This document shows, piece after piece, positions 54,970 through 63,867 of a DNA stretch of 64,000 nt. A model generated the notes under the pieces. It worked only from the letters and a program-made list of their open reading frames with translations, was not told the origin of the DNA and ran no database searches. The first letter of the stretch is position 1; the number at the start of each line of letters is the position of its first letter. The translations under genes and the position numbers were made by a program. This DNA is from CAWEYO01 sp963813315 (GTDB taxonomy: Bacteria > Pseudomonadota > Alphaproteobacteria > Rhizobiales > Rhizobiaceae): NCBI GenBank assembly GCA_963813315.1, contig CAWEYO010000012.1:1-64000 (forward strand), written 5' to 3'.

Positions 54970-56391
54970 CTATACCAGCATCCCCATCGGGTTTTCGATA
55001 TGGCGCTTGAACACTGCCAGGAGTTGTGCCCCCAGCGCTCCGTCAACTGCCCGATGATCGGTGGAAAGCGTGACCGACATCATGGTCGCGATTCTGATCT
55101 CGCCGTTCTTGACCACCGCGCGTTCTTCGCCTGCGCCGACCGCAAGAATCGTCGCGTGCGGCGGGTTGATAACCGCCGAAAAATCCTTGATGCCGAACAT
55201 CCCCAGGTTGGACACCGCTGTCGTGCCGCCTTGGTATTCTTCGGGTTTCAGCTTGCGGCCCTTCGCACGTGACGCGAGGTCCTTCATCTCGTTGGAGATG
55301 ACTGACAAGGTCTTTTCATCGGCCTTGCGCACGATCGGCGTAATGAGGCCGCCGGGGATCGATACGGCGACGCCAACGTCGACTTGGCTGTGCTTGACCA
55401 TGTTGCTGTCGGTCCAGGTAACATTCGCCTCCGGCACTTCGCGCAGCGCCAGGGCCAGCGCCTTGATGACCATGTCGTTGACCGAGAGCTTGTAGGCCGG
55501 AACATCCCCCTTATCGGTCTTGCGCGTCGGCGCTGAGCTATTGAGCTGCGTCCTCAGCGCCAGCAGGGCATCCAGTTCGCAATCCAGCGTCAGGTAGAAA
55601 TGTGGGATGGTGGACTTCGCCTCGACCAGCCGGCGGGCGATCGTCTTGCGCATATTGTCGTGCGGCACCAGTTCGTAAGAGCCCTCGGCAAAGAGCTTCA
55701 GCACCTGATCGTCGGCCATCGGCTTCGGCGCGGAAGCGGCAGGCGCGCCGGCGGCCGGAGCTTCCTTCGCTGCCGTGGCCGGCCTGGCGCCGCCGGCAAT
55801 TGCCGTCTCGACATCCGCCTTGACAACACGGCCATGCGGACCGGTACCGGCTACAGCCGAGACGTCAATTCCAGCGTCCCTGGCGATACGGCGCGCCAGC
55901 GGCGAAGCAAATGTGCGGCCGTCTCCTTGCGATTGGCTGATCTCTCCCCTTGTGGGGGAGATGCCCGGCTGCGCAGAGGGGGGCAACGTGGAGGTTTGCC
56001 CTTGCGCAGATCTGCCGTTGCCTTTCTGCGGAGACGTTGGAGGGACGGCGCCCCCCTCTGTCTGCTTCGCAGACATCTCCCCCGCATGGGGGGAGATTGG
56101 CGCCTCTTTCGGAGTCGCCTCAGCCTTCGCTGCCGCACTTGCATCCTCGCCTTCGGCCGCAAGTATGGCGATCAGCGCGTTGACTTTCACGCCCTCGGTG
56201 CCCGCGGGGACGACGATCCTGGCAACGGTGCCTTCATCGACAGCCTCTACTTCCATCGTCGCCTTGTCGGTCTCGATCTCTGCGATCACGTCTCCAGGCG
56301 CGACATGGTCGCCTTCCTTGACCAGCCATTTGGCCAGATTGCCTTCTTCCATCGTGGGCGACAGGGCAGGCATGGTGATGTTAATGGGCAT
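54970..56391 (-). CDS. pdhC: Pyruvate dehydrogenase E2 (dihydrolipoamide acetyltransferase) with repeat-derived insert
   Basis: 473 residues. The N-terminal lipoyl domain (EIETDKATMEVEAVDEGT, Lys about 43) is followed by a linker, the E1/E3-binding domain (ASPLARRIARDAGID, TGPHGRV) and the catalytic domain (STDHRAVDGALGA with the active His). The linker at about residues 97-151 is encoded by a RIME-like palindrome (55939-56098) read in frame, giving SPHAGEM, Pro/Gly/Ser-rich sequence and SPTRGEI. All catalytic parts are intact, so the insert probably only lengthens the flexible arm. It is the third gene after pdhA and pdhB. Confidence 0.94.
   Translation of the reverse strand: MPINITMPALSPTMEEGNLAKWLVKEGDHVAPGDVIAEIETDKATMEVEAVDEGTVARIVVPAGTEGVKVNALIAILAAEGEDASAAAKAEATPKEAPISPHAGEMSAKQTEGGAVPPTSPQKGNGRSAQGQTSTLPPSAQPGISPTRGEISQSQGDGRTFASPLARRIARDAGIDVSAVAGTGPHGRVVKADVETAIAGGARPATAAKEAPAAGAPAASAPKPMADDQVLKLFAEGSYELVPHDNMRKTIARRLVEAKSTIPHFYLTLDCELDALLALRTQLNSSAPTRKTDKGDVPAYKLSVNDMVIKALALALREVPEANVTWTDSNMVKHSQVDVGVAVSIPGGLITPIVRKADEKTLSVISNEMKDLASRAKGRKLKPEEYQGGTTAVSNLGMFGIKDFSAVINPPHATILAVGAGEERAVVKNGEIRIATMMSVTLSTDHRAVDGALGAQLLAVFKRHIENPMGMLV
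55939..56098. repeat. RIME-like palindromic element inside pdhC
   Basis: On the coding strand the element opens AATCTCCCCCCATGCGGGGG and has the internal GAGGGGGGCGCCGTCCCTCC block. It closes CATCTCCCCCACAAGGGGAG, so the two ends form small GC-rich hairpins and the whole is loosely palindromic. These are hallmarks of Rhizobium-specific intergenic mosaic elements, normally found between genes. Its length keeps the pdhC frame open without a stop. Confidence 0.85.
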
Positions 56392-56394
56392 CTG

Positions 56395-56520
56395 TCACTC
56401 CTGGATGAATTTGAAAAGACCGCGCATAACGGTTAGTTTCGCAACCACGAAGACCGGTGGGAACACCGAAGTTGAAACGCTTGGGATGATGATGGCAGCC
56501 GGGACCAACAAAGACGGCAT
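56395..56520 (-). CDS. 41-residue candidate small protein between pdhB and pdhC
   Basis: An open frame from ATG 56520 starts 13 bases after the pdhB stop and ends 3 bases before the pdhC ATG. The N-terminal half is hydrophobic (SLLVPAAIIIPSV, FPPVFVVAKLTV). GAGG lies 5 bases upstream. Its end coincides with the pdhC Shine-Dalgarno, as in coupled leader peptides. No homologue is recognised, and it may be chance. Confidence 0.28.
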   Translation of the reverse strand: MPSLLVPAAIIIPSVSTSVFPPVFVVAKLTVMRGLFKFIQE

Positions 56521-56532
56521 TGCCTCAGCTTC

Positions 56533-57909
56533 CTATCTGTAGGTGACTGCCTTCACCGCCTCGACGACTTCCGCGACATTCGGCAGCGCAAGCTTTTCGA
56601 GGTTCGCCGCATAAGGCATCGGCACGTCCTTGCCTGCAATCGTGATCACCGGAGCATCGAGGTAGTCGAAAGCTCGTTGCATGACCTGGCTGGCGATGTG
56701 GTCACCGACGGAAGATTGCGGAAAGCCTTCCTCTATGGTGACGAGCCTGTTGGTCTTCCTGACTGACTCGATCACCGTGTCGAGGTCCATCGGACGAATG
56801 GTGCGAAGATCGATGATCTCGGCGTCGATGCCCATCCCACGTAGCTCCGCCTCGGCCTTGATGGCGTAAGTCATGCCGATGCCGAAGGAGACGATCGTGA
56901 CGTCCTTGCCGGGCTTGTGGATCCGCGCCTTCCCGATCGGCAGCACGAAGTCATCGAGCTTTGGTACGTCGAAGGACTGCCCGTAAAGGATTTCGTTCTC
57001 GAGAAAAATGATGGGATTGGGATCCCGGATCGCTGCCTTGAGAAGCCCTTTGGCGTCGGCGGCAGAATAGGGCATCACCACCTTAAGGCCGGGAATGGCT
57101 GCGTACCAGGCGGCATAGTCCTGGCTGTGCTGGGCTGCAACGCGCGCGGCCGCCCCGTTGGGACCGCGGAAGACGATCGGAGCCCCCATCTGGCCGCCCG
57201 ACATATAAAGCGTCTTGGCCGCGGAATTGATGATCTGGTCGATTGCCTGCATGGCGAAATTGAACGTCATGAATTCGACGATCGGCCTCAGTCCGGCCAT
57301 CGCTGCGCCGACACCCACACCTGCGAAACCATGCTCGGTGATCGGCGTGTCGACGACGCGCTTCGGCCCGAATTCCTGCAGCAAGCCTTGGGTGATCTTG
57401 TACGCGCCCTGGTATTCGGCGACCTCTTCGCCCATGACGAAGACATCAGGGTCGCGACGCATCTCCTCGGCCATCGCATCGCGCAGAGCTTCGCGCACAG
57501 TGGTCGAGACCATTTCCGTGCCAGCCGGAATGTCGGGGTCCGCAGCAACCTCCGCCTTAGGGGCGGCAGCAACCGGAGCGGGTTTTTCCTCGGCAGGCGC
57601 CTTCGGCGCTTCGGCCGGAGCTTCGGCTTTCACGGGCGCTGCCTTGCCGATGTCGCCGGCGCTTTCACCATCGCCGAGCAGAACCGCAATCGGGGTGTTG
57701 ACCTTGACGCCCTCGGTGCCGGCGGCAATCAGGATCTTACCGAGCGTGCCTTCATCGACGGCTTCGACTTCCATCGTCGCCTTGTCGGTTTCGATTTCGG
57801 CGATGACGTCACCGGCGACAATCTTGTCGCCCTCGTTCTTCAGCCATTTTGCGAGATTGCCTTCTTCCATTGTCGGGGAAAGGGCGGGCATGAGGATTTC
57901 GATCGGCAT
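56533..57909 (-). CDS. pdhB: Pyruvate dehydrogenase E1 beta with N-terminal lipoyl domain
   Basis: 458 residues. A lipoyl domain (about 1-78, EIETDKATMEVEAVDEGTLG) and an Ala/Pro/Lys linker precede the transketolase-type E1-beta (MAEEMRRDPDVFVMGEEVAE, DTPITEHGFAGVGVGAAMAG, GPNGAAARVAAQHSQD). The extra lipoyl domain on E1-beta is characteristic of alphaproteobacteria. With PdhA it decarboxylates pyruvate on thiamine diphosphate. It starts 15 bases after pdhA. Confidence 0.96.
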   Translation of the reverse strand: MPIEILMPALSPTMEEGNLAKWLKNEGDKIVAGDVIAEIETDKATMEVEAVDEGTLGKILIAAGTEGVKVNTPIAVLLGDGESAGDIGKAAPVKAEAPAEAPKAPAEEKPAPVAAAPKAEVAADPDIPAGTEMVSTTVREALRDAMAEEMRRDPDVFVMGEEVAEYQGAYKITQGLLQEFGPKRVVDTPITEHGFAGVGVGAAMAGLRPIVEFMTFNFAMQAIDQIINSAAKTLYMSGGQMGAPIVFRGPNGAAARVAAQHSQDYAAWYAAIPGLKVVMPYSAADAKGLLKAAIRDPNPIIFLENEILYGQSFDVPKLDDFVLPIGKARIHKPGKDVTIVSFGIGMTYAIKAEAELRGMGIDAEIIDLRTIRPMDLDTVIESVRKTNRLVTIEEGFPQSSVGDHIASQVMQRAFDYLDAPVITIAGKDVPMPYAANLEKLALPNVAEVVEAVKAVTYR

Positions 57910-57924
57910 GTTCGCGCCCTCCCA

Positions 57925-58968
57925 CTAATGTACGATGTCTGTCCAGAGCTCGGCGGCATCCGGCTCCGGATCGGTCTGCGCGAATTCAGCGGCGTCGGCT
58001 ACGACGTCGCGCACCTCTTTGTCGATCACCTTCAGCTCGTCTTCACTCGCCCACTTTCGGTCCAGTACGCGCGCCTTCACCTGCTCGATGGGGTCATGCT
58101 CGGAGCGCATCTTCTGGACTTCTTCCTTGGAGCGGTACTTGGCGGGATCCGACATCGAATGACCGCGATAGCGGTAGGTCTGCATTTCGAGGATGATCGG
58201 GCCGTTGCCCGAGCGGCACCAGTCCGTCGCAACGTCGGCGGCTGATTTCACCGCGCGAACGTCCATGCCGTCGACCTGCATGCCGGGAATGCGGAACGAG
58301 ACGCCGCGCTGCGAAAAATCGGTCTCGGCCGAGGAGCGCGAAACGGAGGTGCCCATCGCATAGCGGTTGTTCTCGATGACGTAGATCACCGGCAGCTTCC
58401 AGAGAGCGGCCATGTTGAAGCTCTCATAGACCTGGCCCTGATTGGCCGCGCCGTCGCCGAAATAGGTCAGCGAGACATTTTTGTTTTCACGATAGCGGTT
58501 GGCGAACGCGAGACCGGTGCCAAGCGAGACCTGGGCACCGACGATGCCGTGACCGCCGTAAAAGTGCTTCTCCTTTGAAAACATATGCATGGAGCCGCCC
58601 TTGCCCTTGGAATAGCCTCCGCGGCGTCCAGTGAGTTCGGCCATCACGCCGCGCGGCGACATCTCCATCGCGAGCATGTGACCGTGATCCCGGTATGCGG
58701 TGATCATCTGATCGCCCTCGATCAGCGCCATCTTCATGCCGGTAACGACGGCTTCCTGGCCGATGTAGAGATGGCAGAAGCCGCCGATGAAGCCCATGCC
58801 GTAGAGCTGGCCGGCTTTCTCTTCGAAGCGCCGGATCAGCAGCATGTCGCGATAGGCCGCAAGTTCCTGTTCCTTGGTGAATTCAGCCGGTTTCGGCGTT
58901 GGGAGGCCGTTTGGACCCCTGGGCTCCGCTTTCAATTTCGCGGGCGCCCTCTTCGCGGCAGTCGCCAT
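57925..58968 (-). CDS. pdhA: Pyruvate dehydrogenase E1 alpha
   Basis: 347 residues. The ThDP-binding motif is in YFGDGAANQGQVYESFNMAAL, with the pyruvate/phosphorylation loop YRYRGHSMSDPAKYRSKEEV. The N-terminus is Lys/Ala-rich before ELAAYRDMLLIRRFEEK. It is the first gene of the PDH operon, with a 183-base upstream gap to ftsB that likely holds the promoter. Confidence 0.96.
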   Translation of the reverse strand: MATAAKRAPAKLKAEPRGPNGLPTPKPAEFTKEQELAAYRDMLLIRRFEEKAGQLYGMGFIGGFCHLYIGQEAVVTGMKMALIEGDQMITAYRDHGHMLAMEMSPRGVMAELTGRRGGYSKGKGGSMHMFSKEKHFYGGHGIVGAQVSLGTGLAFANRYRENKNVSLTYFGDGAANQGQVYESFNMAALWKLPVIYVIENNRYAMGTSVSRSSAETDFSQRGVSFRIPGMQVDGMDVRAVKSAADVATDWCRSGNGPIILEMQTYRYRGHSMSDPAKYRSKEEVQKMRSEHDPIEQVKARVLDRKWASEDELKVIDKEVRDVVADAAEFAQTDPEPDAAELWTDIVH

Positions 58969-59151
58969 TGGTCACTCCCTGTTGACTGTCTCTTGTCGGA
59001 CATTAAGGAGGCCAGCGGCGACGCCACCTCCTCTCGGCTGAGGAAAAAGCTAGCACGCAAAGCGGCGTGGGGCCATGCGGAAAAACGCATGCCTGATATG
59101 CATGTAAGCTATTCTAATTACAACAAATATCGCTAATTAACCGGCTTTCTG

Positions 59152-59478
59152 TTAATTCTGGTTTTCGTCGTCAAGCATGATCGTGATCTCGTCGGGGTGC
59201 GAAAGATTGAGAGCCTTCCGCGCTTGTTCGTCAAGCATGTCCTTCTCGATGGTTCCGTCATGCAGCAGCTGCACGCGGCGCTCAAGCTCGATCCGCTCGG
59301 CCTTCACCTCGTCAAGCTGAGCCTGCAACTCGGCTGTGCGGGCCTGGAAGCGGTATTTGGAATATATGCCGAACTCGCCATGATAGGCATGGAACCCGAA
59401 ATACGCCAGAAAGACGGCCGAAATTGCGGGCACGATCAGCCGTCCGGCATTTCCGTTCTTGTGCTGGCGTGTCCACAT
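59152..59478 (-). CDS. ftsB: Septum formation initiator FtsB/DivIC
   Basis: 108 residues. A short basic N-terminus, a single transmembrane helix (LIVPAISAVFLAYFGFHAY), a coiled coil (RTAELQAQLDEVKAERIELE) and the FtsB-like MLDEQARKALNL motif are present. It links FtsL and FtsQ in the divisome. It lies between eno and pdhA on the same strand, the standard order in alphaproteobacteria. Confidence 0.9.
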   Translation of the reverse strand: MWTRQHKNGNAGRLIVPAISAVFLAYFGFHAYHGEFGIYSKYRFQARTAELQAQLDEVKAERIELERRVQLLHDGTIEKDMLDEQARKALNLSHPDEITIMLDDENQN

Positions 59479-59516
59479 GGCGCGATCCCCGATGCGCCTT
59501 TGTCGCGCAATTGTGC

Positions 59517-59600
59517 TTAATGGACGGTTACGCCATCAAGCTGCGCGACCATCGCCAATGCGGTTTTTATATCCTCCATACGAGTGACAACGTTGATCAT
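59517..59600 (-). CDS. 27-residue candidate peptide coupled to eno
   Basis: ATG 59600 begins one base after the eno stop, with AAGGGA 4 bases upstream (formed by the last eno codons). The product is MINVVTRMEDIKTALAMVAQ followed by 7 more residues. The strong spacing to a Shine-Dalgarno is suggestive, but no family is known and the length allows chance. Confidence 0.25.
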   Translation of the reverse strand: MINVVTRMEDIKTALAMVAQLDGVTVH

Positions 59601-59601
59601 G

Positions 59602-60876
59602 TCATCCCTTCAGGATCGACTTGCCGGCATAGCGCGCCTGCTTGCCAAGTTCCTCCTCTATGCGGATCAGCTGGTTGTATTTGGCAAGCCGGTCGGAACG
59701 CGCGAGCGAGCCTGTCTTGATCTGCCCGCAATTGGTGGCGACGGCGAGATCGGCGATCGTGGAGTCTTCGGTTTCGCCTGAGCGATGGGACATGACGGCG
59801 GTGTAGCCGGCCTTGTGGGCAGTTTCCACGGCATCAAGCGTTTCAGTCAGCGAGCCGATCTGGTTGACCTTCACAAGAATGGAATTGGCGACGCCCATGC
59901 GGATGCCGTCGCGCAGTCGGGCGGAATTGGTGACGAATAGGTCGTCGCCGACCAATTGTACCTTGTTGCCGATCAGCTCGGTCAGCGTCTTCCAGCCATC
60001 CCAGTCGTCTTCGGCCATGCCGTCCTCGATCGAAACGATCGGGTAGTCGCCGGCTAGTTTGGCGAGATATTTGGCCTGCGTCCTGGGATCGCGGGTTTTC
60101 CTCTCGCCTTCATAGACATAGCTGCCGTCCTTGAAAAATTCCGTGGCGGCGCAATCGAGGGCAATTGCAACCTCCTCGCCCGGCTTGTAGCCGGCTTTCT
60201 CGATCAATTCCATGATGAAATCGAGCGCGGCCTGAGCACTCTTCAGGTTCGGCGCGAAGCCACCCTCGTCGCCGACATTGGTATTGTGGCCGGCCTCCTT
60301 CAATCCTTTCTTGAGCGTGTGGAATATCTCTGAGCCCCAGCGCACAGCGTCGCGCAGCGTCGGCGCGCCGACCGGCACGATCATGAACTCCTGGAAATCG
60401 ATCGGATTGTCGGCATGCACGCCGCCATTGATGATGTTCATCATCGGTACAGGCAGCACGCGGGCGTTTGGTCCCCCGACATATCGGTAGAGCGGCAGGT
60501 TGGAGGCTTCCGAGGCGGCCTTGGCCACAGCAAGCGAGACGCCAAGAATGGCGTTGGCGCCAAGCCGGCTCTTGTTCGGTGTACCATCGAGCTCGATCAT
60601 GGTCTGATCGATATGGATCTGGCTTTCGGCTTCCATGCCGCCGATCGCTTCGAAAATCTCGCCGTTCACGGCCTCGACCGCCTGCGTTACGCCCTTGCCG
60701 AGATAGCGGGGGCCGCCGTCACGCAGCTCCACTGCCTCGTGCGCACCCGTCGACGCGCCGGAAGGAACGGCAGCGCGGCCCATCGAGCCATCCTCCAGCA
60801 CCACGTCCACTTCAACAGTCGGATTGCCGCGGCTGTCCAGAATTTCGCGGCCAACGATGTCAACGATTGCAGTCAT
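59602..60876 (-). CDS. eno: Enolase
   Basis: 424 residues from ATG 60876 (MTAIVDIVGREILDSRGNPT). Signatures are GASTGAHEAVELRDG, the metal-binding DGMAEDDWDGW and VNQIGSLTETLDA, and the catalytic SHRSGETEDSTIADLAV. It converts 2-phosphoglycerate to PEP, feeding kdsA upstream and pyruvate for the PDH complex downstream. The frame is open to 60960, but the extension lacks similarity. Confidence 0.97.
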   Translation of the reverse strand: MTAIVDIVGREILDSRGNPTVEVDVVLEDGSMGRAAVPSGASTGAHEAVELRDGGPRYLGKGVTQAVEAVNGEIFEAIGGMEAESQIHIDQTMIELDGTPNKSRLGANAILGVSLAVAKAASEASNLPLYRYVGGPNARVLPVPMMNIINGGVHADNPIDFQEFMIVPVGAPTLRDAVRWGSEIFHTLKKGLKEAGHNTNVGDEGGFAPNLKSAQAALDFIMELIEKAGYKPGEEVAIALDCAATEFFKDGSYVYEGERKTRDPRTQAKYLAKLAGDYPIVSIEDGMAEDDWDGWKTLTELIGNKVQLVGDDLFVTNSARLRDGIRMGVANSILVKVNQIGSLTETLDAVETAHKAGYTAVMSHRSGETEDSTIADLAVATNCGQIKTGSLARSDRLAKYNQLIRIEEELGKQARYAGKSILKG

Positions 60877-61090
60877 GATGGATTTTCCCTGGGCAAGAGG
60901 AGAGGCGATAGTGGCCGCAACCAAATACCCCAGATCGCTAAAAAGGCAACGGCCTCGCATCGCAAAGAAAGGAGCGTTGGACGAAGATCAATTCACGGAA
61001 TCCGCAAGCGTCGACATCATTTGTCATCAGCCTGTCTACCGACGCGAGCGCCGTTTTCGGCTATATGATTCGCAGTGCGCGGGGCGAAAC

Positions 61091-61228
61091 ATGAGGGAGT
61101 TTCGCTTGTCTCAATTGGGCGGAATCGTCAGCCTGTTCTTCATAGCTGCGGCGTTTATGACATCGTGCAATCATTCTCAGTCCGACCACTCGCGACGCGT
61201 CCTTTCGGTGCTTGCTGTAGCCGAATGA
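61091..61228 (+). CDS. Small putative lipoprotein
   Basis: 45 residues: MREFRLSQLGGIVSLFFIAA, then AFMTSC with a lipobox-like Cys26, and a short charged tail. The lipobox (MTSC) is acceptable, though Met at -3 and Ser at -1 are less common. It is on the opposite strand to kdsA and eno, in an otherwise empty 380-base gap. Plausible but unproven. Confidence 0.42.
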   Translation: MREFRLSQLGGIVSLFFIAAAFMTSCNHSQSDHSRRVLSVLAVAE

Positions 61229-61255
61229 CGGGTTCCAGGTGACCCCGCCTGCCGC

Positions 61256-62089
61256 TCAGCTCTTTGCAACCCGGTCAAGGTTCATCAGCTTTTCGAGCAG
61301 GGCAGGCATGTCCTTCAGAGGCACCATGTTAGGCCCGTCGGAGGATGTCGAATTGTCGGGGTCCTGATGTGTTTCGATGAAGATACCCGCCACCCCGACA
61401 GCCACCGCTGCACAGGCGAGTGTCTTGACGAATCGGCGTTCGCCACCGCTCGAACCGCCCTGCCCGCCCGGTTGCTGCACCGAATGGGTGGCATCGAAGA
61501 TCACCGGCGCGCCGATCTCGGCCATGATCGGCAGTGCGCGCATGTCCGATACCAGCGTGTTGTAGCCGAAGGACGCGCCGCGCTCGGTGACGAGAACGTT
61601 GGGATTGCCCGAGCCGGTGATCTTGGCCACGACATTTTTCATATCCCATGGCGCGAGGAACTGTCCCTTCTTCACGTTGACAATCTTGCCAGTTCTGGCT
61701 GCAGCGACCAGCATGTCCGTCTGGCGCGAGAGGAAAGCTGGAATCTGCAAAATATCCACGACTTCCGCCACGATCGCGCATTGCGCTTCGGTGTGAACGT
61801 CGGTGAGCACCGGTAGGCCGAATTCCTTCTTAAGATCGGCGAAGATGGGCAGTGCCGCCTCGAGCCCCGCGCCGCGTGTAGCGCCGAGCGATGTGCGGTT
61901 GGCCTTGTCGAAGCTCGATTTGTACACCAGCCCGATGCCGAGCCTCGAGGTGATTTCCTTGAGCGCCCCGGCCATGTCGAATGCATGCTGACGCAACTCC
62001 AGTTGGCATGGACCGGCAATCAGCGAGAGTTGCGCGTCATTCGCGAAGGTGACATTTCCGGCAGCAACCGTGTGGTTTGGCTTGGTCAT
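61256..62089 (-). CDS. kdsA: 3-deoxy-8-phosphooctulonate synthase (KDO-8-P synthase)
   Basis: 277 residues. LIAGPCQLELRQHAFDMA, YKSSFDKANRTSLGATRGAG, KKGQFLAPWDM and FDATHSVQQPGGQGGSSGGE are the family motifs. It condenses PEP with arabinose-5-P for KDO of LPS. The metal-ligand Cys in AGPCQ is present. It lies between pyrG and eno, same strand, the usual order in rhizobia and Brucella. Confidence 0.95.
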   Translation of the reverse strand: MTKPNHTVAAGNVTFANDAQLSLIAGPCQLELRQHAFDMAGALKEITSRLGIGLVYKSSFDKANRTSLGATRGAGLEAALPIFADLKKEFGLPVLTDVHTEAQCAIVAEVVDILQIPAFLSRQTDMLVAAARTGKIVNVKKGQFLAPWDMKNVVAKITGSGNPNVLVTERGASFGYNTLVSDMRALPIMAEIGAPVIFDATHSVQQPGGQGGSSGGERRFVKTLACAAVAVGVAGIFIETHQDPDNSTSSDGPNMVPLKDMPALLEKLMNLDRVAKS

Positions 62090-62131
62090 TCTGCACCCTC
62101 GACGATAACAAGCTGCCCTTGCATAACCAGC

Positions 62132-63760
62132 TTACACCAGCCTTGACTGTTCCACAGCCGCGCCGATGAAGCTCGCGAAGAGCGGGTGAGGCTCGAAGGG
62201 CCGCGACTTGAGCTCGGGGTGAAACTGCACGCCGATGAACCAGGGATGATCGGCATATTCGACCGTTTCCGGCAGCACGCCGTCGGGCGACATGCCGGCA
62301 AACACCAGGCCGCAGTCTTCGAGCCGCTCCTTGTAGTCGATGTTGACCTCGTAGCGGTGGCGATGGCGTTCCGAAATATGCGTGCCGCCGTAGATTTCAG
62401 CGATCTTTGAACCTGCGGAAAGCCGCGCCTCGTAGGCGCCGAGCCGCATGGTGCCGCCAAGATCACCTGCGGCCTGCCGCTTTTCCAGCATGTTGCCCTT
62501 CAGCCATTCTGTCATCAGACCGACCACCGGCTCCGTAGCCGGGCCGAATTCGGTCGAGGTAGCGTCCGGTACGCCGGCAAGCGAACGCGCGGCCTCGATG
62601 CAGGCCATCTGCATGCCGAAGCAGATGCCAAAATACGGCACCTTTCGCTCGCGCGCGAATTTCGCCGCCAGGATTTTTCCTTCCGACCCCCGTTCTCCAA
62701 AGCCGCCGGGGACCAGGATCCCGTGGACCTTTTCGAGGAACGGTGCGGGATCCTCCTTCTCGAAAATTTCCAATTCTATCCAGTCGAGCTTGACCCGGAC
62801 CTTGTTCGCCATGCCGCCATGCGACAGCGCCTCCATCAGGGATTTGTATGCATCCTTGAGACCCGTATATTTGCCGACAACGGCGATGGTCACCTCTCCT
62901 TCCGGATTGTGGATGCGGCTGGAAACTTCCTGCCACCGCTCCATGCGCGGCTTTGGGGCCGGATCGATGCCGAAAGCCGCAAGGACTTCGGAGTCCAGAC
63001 CCTCCTTGTGATAAGCCATCGGCACGTCGTAAATGTGCGCCACATCCAGCGCCTGGATGACGGCGGACTCGCGAACATTGCAGAACAGCGAGAGCTTTCG
63101 GCGCTCTTCCTTCGGGATAGGCCGATCGGCGCGGACCAGCAGAACGTCCGGCGCGATGCCGATGGAGCGGAGTTCCTTGACCGAATGCTGGGTTGGCTTG
63201 GTCTTCAGCTCGCCGGCGGCGGGAATATAGGGCATCAATGTAAGGTGCACATAGACCGCCTGCCCGCGCGGCAAGTCGTTGCCAAGCTGGCGGATCGCTT
63301 CGAGGAAAGGCATTGCCTCGATATCGCCAACCGTGCCGCCGATCTCGCAAAGAACGAAATCGAAGTCGTCATTGCCTCCCGTCACGAAATTCTTGATCTC
63401 GTCCGTGACGTGCGGAATGACCTGCACAGTGGCGCCGAGATAGTCGCCCCGACGCTCCTTCTCGATGATGTTCTTGTAGATGCGGCCGGTGGTGATGTTG
63501 TCGTTCTGGTTCGCGGAGCGACCCGTAAAGCGCTCGTAGTGGCCGAGGTCCAGATCGGTCTCGGCTCCGTCGTCCGTTACGAATACCTCACCATGCTGGT
63601 AAGGAGACATCGTACCGGGATCGACATTGAGATAGGGATCGAGCTTGCGTATGCGCACGCGGTAACCCCGCGCCTGGAGAAGGGCACCAAGTGCCGCCGC
63701 GGCAATGCCTTTTCCAAGAGAGGAAACCACGCCGCCTGTGATGAATACATATCGCGCCAT
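62132..63760 (-). CDS. pyrG: CTP synthase
   Basis: 542 residues. The N-terminal synthetase has YVFITGGVVSSLGKGIAAAA and DPYLNVDPGTMSPYQHGEVF. The C-terminal class I glutaminase has the catalytic Cys in YFGICFGMQMACIEAARSL and the His-Glu pair in IGVQFHPELKSRP. It aminates UTP to CTP with glutamine. It is 42 bases from kdsA and is preceded upstream by repeat copy C. Confidence 0.97.
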   Translation of the reverse strand: MARYVFITGGVVSSLGKGIAAAALGALLQARGYRVRIRKLDPYLNVDPGTMSPYQHGEVFVTDDGAETDLDLGHYERFTGRSANQNDNITTGRIYKNIIEKERRGDYLGATVQVIPHVTDEIKNFVTGGNDDFDFVLCEIGGTVGDIEAMPFLEAIRQLGNDLPRGQAVYVHLTLMPYIPAAGELKTKPTQHSVKELRSIGIAPDVLLVRADRPIPKEERRKLSLFCNVRESAVIQALDVAHIYDVPMAYHKEGLDSEVLAAFGIDPAPKPRMERWQEVSSRIHNPEGEVTIAVVGKYTGLKDAYKSLMEALSHGGMANKVRVKLDWIELEIFEKEDPAPFLEKVHGILVPGGFGERGSEGKILAAKFARERKVPYFGICFGMQMACIEAARSLAGVPDATSTEFGPATEPVVGLMTEWLKGNMLEKRQAAGDLGGTMRLGAYEARLSAGSKIAEIYGGTHISERHRHRYEVNIDYKERLEDCGLVFAGMSPDGVLPETVEYADHPWFIGVQFHPELKSRPFEPHPLFASFIGAAVEQSRLV

Positions 63761-63867
63761 GGGAGTCAGGGCTTAACGCCGCGCAAACAATTCCGCCAGA
63801 GAAAAATCGTCCGGGCAGATGGCTTTTGAATTGGTCTCACGATGTGGCAAAAAACGTCAGCGGAGTA

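Noticed and set aside
60415..61068. 217-residue frame antisense to eno
   Set aside because: Shadow of enolase; no independent evidence of coding.
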